From positions 236,029-300,028 of the forward strand of contig NZ_VTPS01000001.1 of assembly GCF_008274215.1 (NCBI RefSeq): a DNA stretch of 64,000 nt, in the 5' to 3' direction. The notes beneath the pieces are model-generated. The model was not told where the DNA came from. It made no database searches and worked only from the letters and a program-made list of their open reading frames with translations. The translations under genes were made by a program, and so were the position numbers. Below are positions 33,722-41,434 of the stretch, in pieces. Every line of letters begins with the position of its first letter. The stretch's first letter is position 1. The stretch comes from Calorimonas adulescens (GTDB lineage: Bacteria; Bacillota; Thermoanaerobacteria; Thermoanaerobacterales; UBA4877).

Positions 33722-34466
33722 TGTGGCTGTCTCCCCTTATTATTTTCCTTATTTCCATCTCCATCTCATAAAACTCATTTTTAATCCTGAGGTCCTCAGT
33801 ACCAAAGAGCGGGTTTTCTATAATCTTAATTATCCTGCCCGGTGATGGTGAAAGAATGGCAATCTTCCTGCCAAGATATATAGCCTCGTCTATACTGTGA
33901 GTCACCAATACCGTAGATACCCTATATTCATTCCAGATTTTAAGGAACAAATCCTGCATTTCCTCTCTGGTAATTGCATCCAATGCCGAAAACGGTTCAT
34001 CCATAAGGAGAATACTCGGTCTTAAAACAAAAGAACGGGCAATAGCTACCCTTTGCCTCTGTCCGCCGGAAAGCTGGCCGGGATATCTATCTAGCAAATC
34101 TCTAAGCCCCAATCTTTCCACGATATACTGTATATATTCTGTATCACCTTTATATCCTCCCTTCATTTTGAGCCCCAAAGTCACATTGTCGTATACGTTC
34201 CTCCATGGTAATAGACCATAGTCTTGAAGAATAAGGCCAATGCGCTGCTCTGACGCGTTTATATGCTTTCCATCAATCAGCACATTCCCTTCATATTCTT
34301 TGATTATACCCGAAAGTACATATAAAAATGTAGATTTGCCGCATCCCGAGGGCCCTATTACTGCACATATATCACCGTTGTTTATGGTTAGGTTTATATT
34401 GTCCAGTGCTAAAAAACATCTATGCCTCTGTCTATATCTTACCGTCAATCCTTTTATTTCTATCAT
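33711..34466 (-). CDS. ABC transporter ATP-binding protein (SsuB/TauB type)
   Basis: 251 aa. Walker A GPSGCGKST, Q-loop LQDYGLLPW, signature LSGGQRQRVAIARSF, Walker B ILLMDEPFSALD and switch His in VTHSIDEA. It energises import with the adjacent permease and lipoprotein. Confidence 0.93.
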   Translation of the reverse strand: MIEIKGLTVRYRQRHRCFLALDNINLTINNGDICAVIGPSGCGKSTFLYVLSGIIKEYEGNVLIDGKHINASEQRIGLILQDYGLLPWRNVYDNVTLGLKMKGGYKGDTEYIQYIVERLGLRDLLDRYPGQLSGGQRQRVAIARSFVLRPSILLMDEPFSALDAITREEMQDLFLKIWNEYRVSTVLVTHSIDEAIYLGRKIAILSPSPGRIIKIIENPLFGTEDLRIKNEFYEMEMEIRKIIRGDSHNES

Positions 34467-34472
34467 GGGATA

Positions 34473-35399
34473 TTACCTCACAAATTCATCGTCAACAAGC
34501 TCCTCGTAACTATAGCTCTTTTTGACCAACTGTTTGCTTGTAAGCCAGTCTATTACATCATCCATATCTTCTTTAGATGGAATCTCTGCTTTTGTGTAAG
34601 ATGGGAGCTGGATACTGCCCTTTATGTCCTCTGGAAATCCAGCTTCCTTTATTATAAGATCTATATATTCTGTAACTGGTTGATTCCCCAGATATTCTAC
34701 AGCCCTGTTATAAGCTTCATACACAGCCTTAATGCCCTTCGAATTTTTCTTTATAGCGTCAGATGTAAAGACCATGACTCCCGGGTTTATTCCAAGTCTA
34801 TCTGAACTGCCCAGAAGTTTTGCTCCGTTCTTCACAGCTTCGGAAGCAAGTGGATCAGGCAAGGTTGCGGCGTCTACCTTGCCGTTTTGCAACATTTCGA
34901 GCCTTGTTGGTATTTGAGGTATGATTACCTTATTTATATCTGTACTCTTGAGGCCAGCATTTTCCAGTATTTTATCTGTAGTGTATTCTATAATGGTATT
35001 GGCAGATATTGCTATATTTTTACCCTTAAGGTCTGCTATGCTGTTTACGCCTGCATCTTTGTTCACCAGCAGTTTATAGCTCCCATTTGTCATAGATGTA
35101 ATCTTTACATCAAAACCTCCGTCCTTGGCAAAAGCTGCTGCCAACATGTCAGATACAGCGCCATCTATATTACCGCTCTGCAGTGCGCTGTCTCTTTCTT
35201 GGGCACTCTTAAAGTGATGTATTTCCACATCCACACCTGCATCCTTGAAATACCCATTATTTAGCGCTACTATAAGCGGTATAGAGTCAACATCTGGCAT
35301 AACTCCTATCCTGATAACTGTATTATTCTTACCCGATGAACAGGCCGTTAATGATAACATTATTATAACCAAAATTATACATGACAACAGTCTTTTCAT
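34473..35399 (-). CDS. ABC transporter substrate-binding lipoprotein (NMT1/THI5-like)
   Basis: 308 aa. Lipobox LSLTAC with Cys20 after a hydrophobic signal. IRIGVMPDVDSIPLIVALNNGYFKDAGVDVEI is the NMT1/THI5-like start, with DGAVSDMLAA and LKGKNIAISA in the ligand cleft regions. This superfamily binds aromatic or sulfonate-type small molecules and is related in fold to MqnA/MqnD of the futalosine route. Position next to quinone genes suggests a related precursor, as inference only. No ligand can be read directly. Confidence 0.88.
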   Translation of the reverse strand: MKRLLSCIILVIIMLSLTACSSGKNNTVIRIGVMPDVDSIPLIVALNNGYFKDAGVDVEIHHFKSAQERDSALQSGNIDGAVSDMLAAAFAKDGGFDVKITSMTNGSYKLLVNKDAGVNSIADLKGKNIAISANTIIEYTTDKILENAGLKSTDINKVIIPQIPTRLEMLQNGKVDAATLPDPLASEAVKNGAKLLGSSDRLGINPGVMVFTSDAIKKNSKGIKAVYEAYNRAVEYLGNQPVTEYIDLIIKEAGFPEDIKGSIQLPSYTKAEIPSKEDMDDVIDWLTSKQLVKKSYSYEELVDDEFVR

Positions 35400-35511
35400 A
35401 TAAGCACCACTTTCCTTTCATCAATATTATTTTCAACAGTTATAGGTATATTAGAGCGTGCATAATATTCATCCAAATTATGGATATATAATCGTTAACC
35501 TGTAAAAGGGG

Positions 35512-36084
35512 TTATAAGCCCTCATTCCATTCATAATACAAGCCATTGTCAATGCCAAGGCTTAGAAGTATCCTACCAACAATAAAGTCCACCATCTCCT
35601 CCACACTCTGCGGCTTGTCATAGAAGGCAGGCATGGCTGGCAATATTATTGCACCCATTTCACTTAAAGTAAGCATGTTTTTAATATGTATTGTATTTAA
35701 TGGAGTCTCTCTCGGCACAATCACCAGTTTTCTTTTTTCCTTGAGTACAACATCTGCAGCCCTTTCTAAAAGATTCCCTGAAATTCCAAGAGAGATCTTA
35801 GATAAGGTAGACATTGAGCAAGGTACAACAATCATAGCCTCTGTCTTGAACGAGCCACTGGATATAGGTGCAAAAAGATTATCTATATCATAGTTGAAAA
35901 TGTTATGCCCGTATCTGTCAATTATACCCTCAATGGTACAGCCTGTCTCATATTTCATAACCTTTTCACCATTACGTGTTGCGATAATATAGACCTCGTT
36001 ATTTCTTTTTAAAAGTTCATCTATTAATCTTATGGCATATATAGTGCCACTGGCCCCTGTAATGCCAACAATATACCTTGGCAA
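35512..36084 (-). CDS. ubiX: UbiX-family flavin prenyltransferase
   Basis: 190 aa. IVGITGASGTIYAIRLIDELL, VPCSMSTLSKISLGISGNLLERAADVVLKE and LVIVPRETPLN are the UbiX/Pad1 signature. The family prenylates FMN to make prFMN, the cofactor of UbiD decarboxylases, one of which lies two genes away. It is 72 nt beyond ubiA in the same direction. Confidence 0.95.
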   Translation of the reverse strand: MPRYIVGITGASGTIYAIRLIDELLKRNNEVYIIATRNGEKVMKYETGCTIEGIIDRYGHNIFNYDIDNLFAPISSGSFKTEAMIVVPCSMSTLSKISLGISGNLLERAADVVLKEKRKLVIVPRETPLNTIHIKNMLTLSEMGAIILPAMPAFYDKPQSVEEMVDFIVGRILLSLGIDNGLYYEWNEGL

Positions 36085-36155
36085 TTTATCACCTCGAGAT
36101 TATTTTTTTCATCATGATACTTAAAATATTCTAGGCATACTGCATTCAGCAGATT

Positions 36156-37016
36156 TTACTGTAATAAAAATATATCTGCAGTTGTAAATATCAACAGGAC
36201 TACACTTACCACTTCATTTATATCATAGGAAGCAATTCTAACATTTCTCAGGTTGGTAGGTGAGACTATGGAGTGCTCAAGATATAATAGATATGCATCT
36301 ATGGCCAGGCCAACGAGATACAACCATCCCATATTCATAAGGAAATACAGATACACAAGCAATGCCATGGCAGCCAAATGAAATCCCGTTGATATCTTCA
36401 AGGCATTTTCTATTCCAAATCTGGCAGGTATAGAATATATGCCATGATTTCTGTCAAACTCCACATCCTGAGTGCCATATATAATGTCAAAACCTGCAAT
36501 CCACAGTGCAACCACTGCACCCAGCACAAGAGATGGCCAACCTATCTCTCCCTTTACAGCCATCCATGCGCCAACCGGCGCTCCACCGCATGCTATACCA
36601 AGAATTATGTGACATAGCCAGGTAAACCTCTTGGTGTATGAATATACTATGAAGATAGCCAATGCCAGTGGTAAAAGCTCAAGACACAGGTAATTTAGTT
36701 CATAGGCAGCCAGAGTTAGGAGTGCAAAACATAAAACCACAATCCCTATAACCTCATAATCCTTTATTATACCACGCGGTAGATGCCTATTTGACGTCCT
36801 TGGATTCATGGCATCAATGTCTTTATCTATAAGCCTATTCAATGCATTGGCACCGTTTCTAGCGCCCACAAGTGCCACCAGTATCCAGAATATAACACGT
36901 AAGGACGGAAGACCGCCCGCAGCCCAAAGCATAGAGATAAGCCCAAACGGTAGAGAAAAAAGGGTATGGGAAAACATCACCAGGTCTCCATACTGCTTTA
37001 TCCGACTAAATACCAT
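36156..37016 (-). CDS. ubiA: UbiA-family prenyltransferase (quinone biosynthesis)
   Basis: 286 aa with about eight membrane helices. First Asp-rich motif NALNRLIDKDIDAMNPRT, and second DIIYGTQDVEFDRNHG. It attaches a polyprenyl chain to an aromatic carboxylate. The neighbours ubiD and ubiX imply a prenyl-aryl carboxylic acid product that is then decarboxylated, as with MqnP in futalosine-type (demethyl)menaquinone synthesis. Overlaps ubiD by 11 nt. Confidence 0.94.
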   Translation of the reverse strand: MVFSRIKQYGDLVMFSHTLFSLPFGLISMLWAAGGLPSLRVIFWILVALVGARNGANALNRLIDKDIDAMNPRTSNRHLPRGIIKDYEVIGIVVLCFALLTLAAYELNYLCLELLPLALAIFIVYSYTKRFTWLCHIILGIACGGAPVGAWMAVKGEIGWPSLVLGAVVALWIAGFDIIYGTQDVEFDRNHGIYSIPARFGIENALKISTGFHLAAMALLVYLYFLMNMGWLYLVGLAIDAYLLYLEHSIVSPTNLRNVRIASYDINEVVSVVLLIFTTADIFLLQ

Positions 37017-38442
37017 ATTCCTTCCACCTTCTATCTACCATTTCCTTGATTTCTTTATCCATCACTATATCATCAGGCCATTCCCTGGTATGTCCTTCTT
37101 CAGGCCACTTCTTTGTAGCATCTATACCCATCTTGTGCCCATAATGAGGCAAAGGAGAGGCATGGTCTAGGGCATCCAACGGACCGTCAACTATAACTAC
37201 ATCTCTCTTTGCATCTATATTGTTAAAAATCTTCCATGCTACAGTGGACATGTCCTGTGGGTCCACATCCTCATCTACCACTATTATCATCTTTGTATAC
37301 ATCATCTGCCCCATACCCCATAGGGCGTGCATCACTTTTTTGGCCTGGCCGGGATATCTCTTCTTTATAGATACTATAACACAATTGTGAAACACGCCTT
37401 CTAACGGGAAGTTTATATCCACTATCTCCGGGCATTGTATCTTAATTAAAGGCAGAAAAATCCTTTCCGTAGCCTTTCCTAAAAAGCAATCCTCCATAGG
37501 AGGTTTTCCCACCACTGTAGCCGGATATACCGGGTTTTTCCGATGTGTTATACATGTCACATGAAAGACAGGATACATATCTTTGAGTGAATAATAACCA
37601 GTATGGTCCCCAAAGGGTCCCTCTTCTCTCATTTCATCAACATTTACATATCCCTCTAATACAAACTCAGCATTTGCCGGGACGTAGATATCATTGGTCT
37701 TTGATTTCACTATCTCCAGTGGTGCCTTCCTCAAAAAACCTGCAAAAAGCATTTCATCAATCTCTTTCGGCAGAGGTGCTGTAGCAGAGTATATGGTTGC
37801 AGGGTCACATCCAAGGGCTACTGAAACTGGCATCCTACCGCCCAATTTTTTATACTTCTCATATATCTCCCTGCCATCCTTGTGTATGTGCCAGTGCATT
37901 CCCGTAGTCCTCTCATCATACACCTGAAGTCTGTACATACCCATGTTCTGCTGACCTGTTTCAGGGTCTTTCGTAATTACCAATGGAAGAGTAATAAACC
38001 TACCTCCATCCTGAGGCCAACATTTCAAGACGGGTAGTTTATTTAAGTCAGGCTCTTCCACCACTTCTTGTGATATTGCCCTCTCCACTTTTTTGGGAAA
38101 TATTTTTGCCAACCTGGCCAGCTTCGGTACAGATCTAAGTCTGTTCATAAATCCCACATAACTGCCCATATCCATAAGTTCATATATTTCCCTGGCAATA
38201 TCATCTATTTTATCCACCTCAAAGGCAAGGTTGAGCCTTTCATATGTTCCAAAGGCATTTATCAATACAGGATACGGAGAACCTTTTACATTCTCAAACA
38301 GGAGGGCAGGTCCTCCTACCTTTACTACTCTATCGTATATCTCTGTTATCTCTAAGTCCCTATCAACCTCTGCCCTTACCCTCTTCAATAACCCTTTTTC
38401 ATCCAGAACCCTAATAAAATCCTGTAAATCCCTATAAGCCAT
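37006..38442 (-). CDS. ubiD: UbiD-family decarboxylase (menaquinone type)
   Basis: 478 aa, full length. ITLPLVITKDPETGQQNMGMYRLQ, MHWHIHKDG, ALGCDPATIYSATAPLP, EEGPFGDHTGYYS are the conserved prFMN/Mn-site blocks; the catalytic E-x-R-E region reads around LEGYVNVDEMREEGPFGDHTG (given in pieces). It probably decarboxylates the UbiA product, using prFMN from UbiX. Confidence 0.95.
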   Translation of the reverse strand: MAYRDLQDFIRVLDEKGLLKRVRAEVDRDLEITEIYDRVVKVGGPALLFENVKGSPYPVLINAFGTYERLNLAFEVDKIDDIAREIYELMDMGSYVGFMNRLRSVPKLARLAKIFPKKVERAISQEVVEEPDLNKLPVLKCWPQDGGRFITLPLVITKDPETGQQNMGMYRLQVYDERTTGMHWHIHKDGREIYEKYKKLGGRMPVSVALGCDPATIYSATAPLPKEIDEMLFAGFLRKAPLEIVKSKTNDIYVPANAEFVLEGYVNVDEMREEGPFGDHTGYYSLKDMYPVFHVTCITHRKNPVYPATVVGKPPMEDCFLGKATERIFLPLIKIQCPEIVDINFPLEGVFHNCVIVSIKKRYPGQAKKVMHALWGMGQMMYTKMIIVVDEDVDPQDMSTVAWKIFNNIDAKRDVVIVDGPLDALDHASPLPHYGHKMGIDATKKWPEEGHTREWPDDIVMDKEIKEMVDRRWKEYGI

Positions 38443-38454
38443 GTTATCATCCCT

Positions 38455-39420
38455 TTAATTTTCTCTATTTACCAGATCGTCAGTTAACTCAAACAGAAAG
38501 TCTCTAAATTCATTATGAGGAAGCTTGTTGAGTTCCTCCTTAGCCTTCTTACTGTATTTATCCATAAGATCCTCAGCGTATTTTATTCCACCGTATTTAA
38601 TGACCAGTTCTATTATCTTCTCTATCTCATAGGGCTGATTATACAGAAGATCTTTAAGCTTACCATTATTATCCTTCTCCATAGCATAAATCAAAGGTAA
38701 GGTATATATACCATCTTTTAGGTCATTGCCCACAGGTTTTCCAATTTTAGTCTCATCACCTATGTAGTCCAGGATATCATCCTTTATTTGAAAGGCCATA
38801 CCTAAAAACATACCAAATCGCTTCAGCGAGTTTGTCACATCTCTGCTGCAATGCGAAATGTTAGCCCCAAGTTCACAGCTCAGCATAAAAAGAAGTGCTG
38901 TTTTAGAACGTATTCTCCTCAGATATTTATATACAGACATATCTTTAGAAAATCTTGAGCAATACTGTTCTATTTCACCTTCACACACCGATTTTATTAT
39001 AGATGCAATATGGACGAGAGTATCTACATCCTCTTTTACACTAAGTATACTAAAAGATGTACTAAAAAGGTAATCTCCAGCAAAAATAGCAACGTTCACA
39101 CCATACTTCTGGTGCATCGTTTCCATGCTTCTCCTCGTTTTTGCCTCATCTATTATATCATCATGGATAAGGGTCGCCATATGGAGTATTTCAATAGATG
39201 AGGCTATCCTCATGATTTCATCCATGTTGTACTCCCCAAAATGAGCACTGGCTATAGTAAGGGCAGGTCTGAGCCTCTTGCCCCCTGCCGATACCATTGT
39301 ACTGATAGCAGAGCCTATCAGCTCATTTTTTGAGGATAAAAATCTTCTTAATGTACCCTCAAATGCATCCATTTCTTCTTTAATCACAGGATACTTATCC
39401 CATAATGTCAAATTAAACAC
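38455..39420 (-). CDS. Polyprenyl diphosphate synthase
   Basis: 321 aa. First aspartate-rich motif LIHDDIIDEAKTRR and second QIKDDILDYIGDE, plus GGKRLRPAL. A trans-prenyltransferase making the long isoprenoid side chain for the quinone. Lies 12 nt from ubiD. No membrane subunit like HepS is found next to it. Confidence 0.95.
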   Translation of the reverse strand: MFNLTLWDKYPVIKEEMDAFEGTLRRFLSSKNELIGSAISTMVSAGGKRLRPALTIASAHFGEYNMDEIMRIASSIEILHMATLIHDDIIDEAKTRRSMETMHQKYGVNVAIFAGDYLFSTSFSILSVKEDVDTLVHIASIIKSVCEGEIEQYCSRFSKDMSVYKYLRRIRSKTALLFMLSCELGANISHCSRDVTNSLKRFGMFLGMAFQIKDDILDYIGDETKIGKPVGNDLKDGIYTLPLIYAMEKDNNGKLKDLLYNQPYEIEKIIELVIKYGGIKYAEDLMDKYSKKAKEELNKLPHNEFRDFLFELTDDLVNREN

Positions 39421-39430
39421 CTGCCAACGC

Positions 39431-39796
39431 TTAATATGTTACTTGATCTACATTTTTCATCCTGCCTGAAATTCTCACCACAACCCTGTGGGGCAGACAG
39501 ATAATATTTTCTCCTGATCTGTCTATCCATCCCTGCCTCACACATACCCTGTCTGGGCAATTGGCATCGCTAATACGTACCTTACCGCCCTTTATCTCAA
39601 CCACGTTATATCCGCCGCCATCCACCTTGACAGTGACAGTCTTGTCCTTGCTTAGTGGAAGCTCTTCATATAGCTTGCCGTCTACCTCAATATATACGGT
39701 GTCACCTGGAAACGTCGGTCTTAAAATAGAATAGGCAAACCCCACTATAGAAAAGACAATAATCGCTACTATAAGTATTTTATCGCCTATCTTCAT
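39431..39796 (-). CDS. NusG domain II-containing membrane-anchored protein (EetA-like)
   Basis: 121 aa. One TM helix (ILIVAIIVFSIVGFAYSIL) then an exported beta domain with NCPDRVCVRQGWI and ENIICLPHRVVVRI, the NusG-domain-II pattern. EetA of flavin-based extracellular electron transfer loci is annotated with this domain. Overlaps the apbE start, so is made from the same message. Function of the domain not proven. Confidence 0.88.
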   Translation of the reverse strand: MKIGDKILIVAIIVFSIVGFAYSILRPTFPGDTVYIEVDGKLYEELPLSKDKTVTVKVDGGGYNVVEIKGGKVRISDANCPDRVCVRQGWIDRSGENIICLPHRVVVRISGRMKNVDQVTY

Positions 39797-40829
39797 AGGT
39801 ATACTCCTTATCGGTTATTTCTAAAATATCCTTAGCACCAGCAGTTGAATATATCTTTTTATCCGACGTTATGATAATGGCCTCAATACCATCTAAAGAT
39901 TCAACCAGTTTCAATCCCTTATCAATCCCAAGCACAAATACAGATGTGGAAAGGGCATCTCCATCTATAGACCTGTCGCTGACTATAGTTGCACTTACTA
40001 TGCCATTATCAGATGGATAGCCTGTAGTAAGATCAAATATATGATGATACCTCTTGCCATTTACTTCAAAATACCTCTCATAGTTGCCAGAAGTAACCAC
40101 AGATTTGTCCTTAACCTTTACTATAGCAACATAATTCCCCCTTGAACTGAATGGGTCTTGTATACCTATTCGCCATTCACTGCCATCCGGTTTTGAACCC
40201 ATGGCATATACATTCCCACCAAGGTTTATGATTGCACTACTTATGCCATCACTCTTTAACACATCTTTTACAGCATCAGCTGCATATCCCTTAGCTATAC
40301 CACCAAGATCCATCATCATGCCTTCGCTGGATAATTTTACTTCCTTTTTAGTATCATTAACCTCTATTTTTTTATAATCAATTAGTTTTAAAGCATTCTC
40401 TATCTCTTCTTTTGATGGTACCCTAGCATGCTCTGTACCAATACCCCACAGCTTTACCAGAGGTCCTATACTAATATCAAACATGCCATTTGTCATATCA
40501 CCATATTTAATTCCTTCTTTAATCACATAAAATGTATCCTCATCCACTTTTACGTAATTTTTGCCAGCAGCTTCATTTATCTTTACCACATAGCTGGATG
40601 GAAGTTCTGGCGACATCTTGTTGTCAATATCTCTTATGCGGGTAAAGGCATCATTGACTGCCTTGTCAGCGATGGCTTTATCTCCATAGGCAGTAATCTC
40701 TATGTTGGTATCCAACATAAAGCCATTTTTTGTAACAGGTTCTGTTTTTGCACTTCCTGTACATCCCTGTATTATAGACACCAAGAATAATAAAACTACT
40801 GCTACCAATGCATTTATTCTGTATCTCAT
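39780..40829 (-). CDS. apbE: FAD:protein FMN transferase, lipoprotein
   Basis: 349 aa from the ATG with GGAGG 7 nt upstream; a TTG one codon earlier is discounted. Lipobox near IIQGC (Cys23). ApbE motifs: FMLDTNIEITAYG, DIDNKMSPELPSS, GMMMDLGGIAKGYAADA, AIINLGGNVYAMG, SVVTSGNYERYF and the C-terminal DGDALSTSVFVLG. It covalently attaches FMN to extracytoplasmic proteins. No FMN-binding-domain acceptor is encoded in this window. Confidence 0.95.
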   Translation of the reverse strand: MRYRINALVAVVLLFLVSIIQGCTGSAKTEPVTKNGFMLDTNIEITAYGDKAIADKAVNDAFTRIRDIDNKMSPELPSSYVVKINEAAGKNYVKVDEDTFYVIKEGIKYGDMTNGMFDISIGPLVKLWGIGTEHARVPSKEEIENALKLIDYKKIEVNDTKKEVKLSSEGMMMDLGGIAKGYAADAVKDVLKSDGISSAIINLGGNVYAMGSKPDGSEWRIGIQDPFSSRGNYVAIVKVKDKSVVTSGNYERYFEVNGKRYHHIFDLTTGYPSDNGIVSATIVSDRSIDGDALSTSVFVLGIDKGLKLVESLDGIEAIIITSDKKIYSTAGAKDILEITDKEYTYEDRR

Positions 40830-40923
40830 CAAACGACCTCCATTAATATGTCATAGTGCGGCATGTCAATAACATCATAGTGCCTGGCACTTGTTTGAGA
40901 TACTACAACATCAGTTTTCTGCA
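40828..40923 (-). CDS. Possible 31-aa leader or remnant upstream of apbE
   Basis: Open frame starting MQKTDVVVSQTSARHYDVI and ending with a TGA that overlaps the apbE ATG (TGATG). The frame stays open for about 27 codons upstream of this ATG, so it may instead be the 3' end of a lost gene. No ribosome site is obvious. It contains a perfect odd palindrome GTGCCAGGCAC and two direct copies of CACTATGA. I do not recognise the peptide. Confidence 0.3.
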
Positions 40924-41434
40924 TTTCGCCAGGTATACCTCTATGAGGTGTCTGTGTCTCCAACTCGCATCGGGTACTCTTACTAAATAGCTGGTTTATA
41001 CCTTAATACTATTTTCTATTTTTTATAGGATCCATCTAAAATAAAGCCCTTCTATTGAAAGCAAAGGTATTTTATATGGTTATATTCGAGTTGCCTCTCA
41101 TGCTATATGACACACCAGAATATTTCATAGTAATATCCAACCATACATATATATACCTTAAAAAGGCTCAACCCCACAACACAGAATTGAGGTCCATAAT
41201 TGTTAAAGCTTTGGCATAACCAAATTATATAATTCGATAAAACATCAAAAACTCCTTTTTTTATAAATAATTTTTCATCAATCCATTTTCAATTTTATAT
41301 TATACAACTAGTTATACATATTTGTTAAAAAAATTTTTTTAATGCTTTAAATTAAGGATACCATTTTTTATTTCTTTGTTATATAATTATCTTGGATTGC
41401 TTGACTAATATTTAATCAATAGGGGGGCAAGTAA
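40924..41434. other. Long AT-rich intergenic region upstream of NDH-2
   Basis: About 510 bp between divergent apbE and the NADH dehydrogenase. A TATAAT near 41382 could be the -10 for the dehydrogenase; its -35 is not clear. A TTGTTAA half-site near 41320 recalls a Rex site but the second half does not match. No coding remnant or RNA gene recognised. Confidence 0.45.

Noticed and set aside
41318..41345. Rex operator upstream of ndh
   Set aside because: TTGTTAA half-site is present but the second half (TTAACAA) is not; chance in AT-rich DNA.
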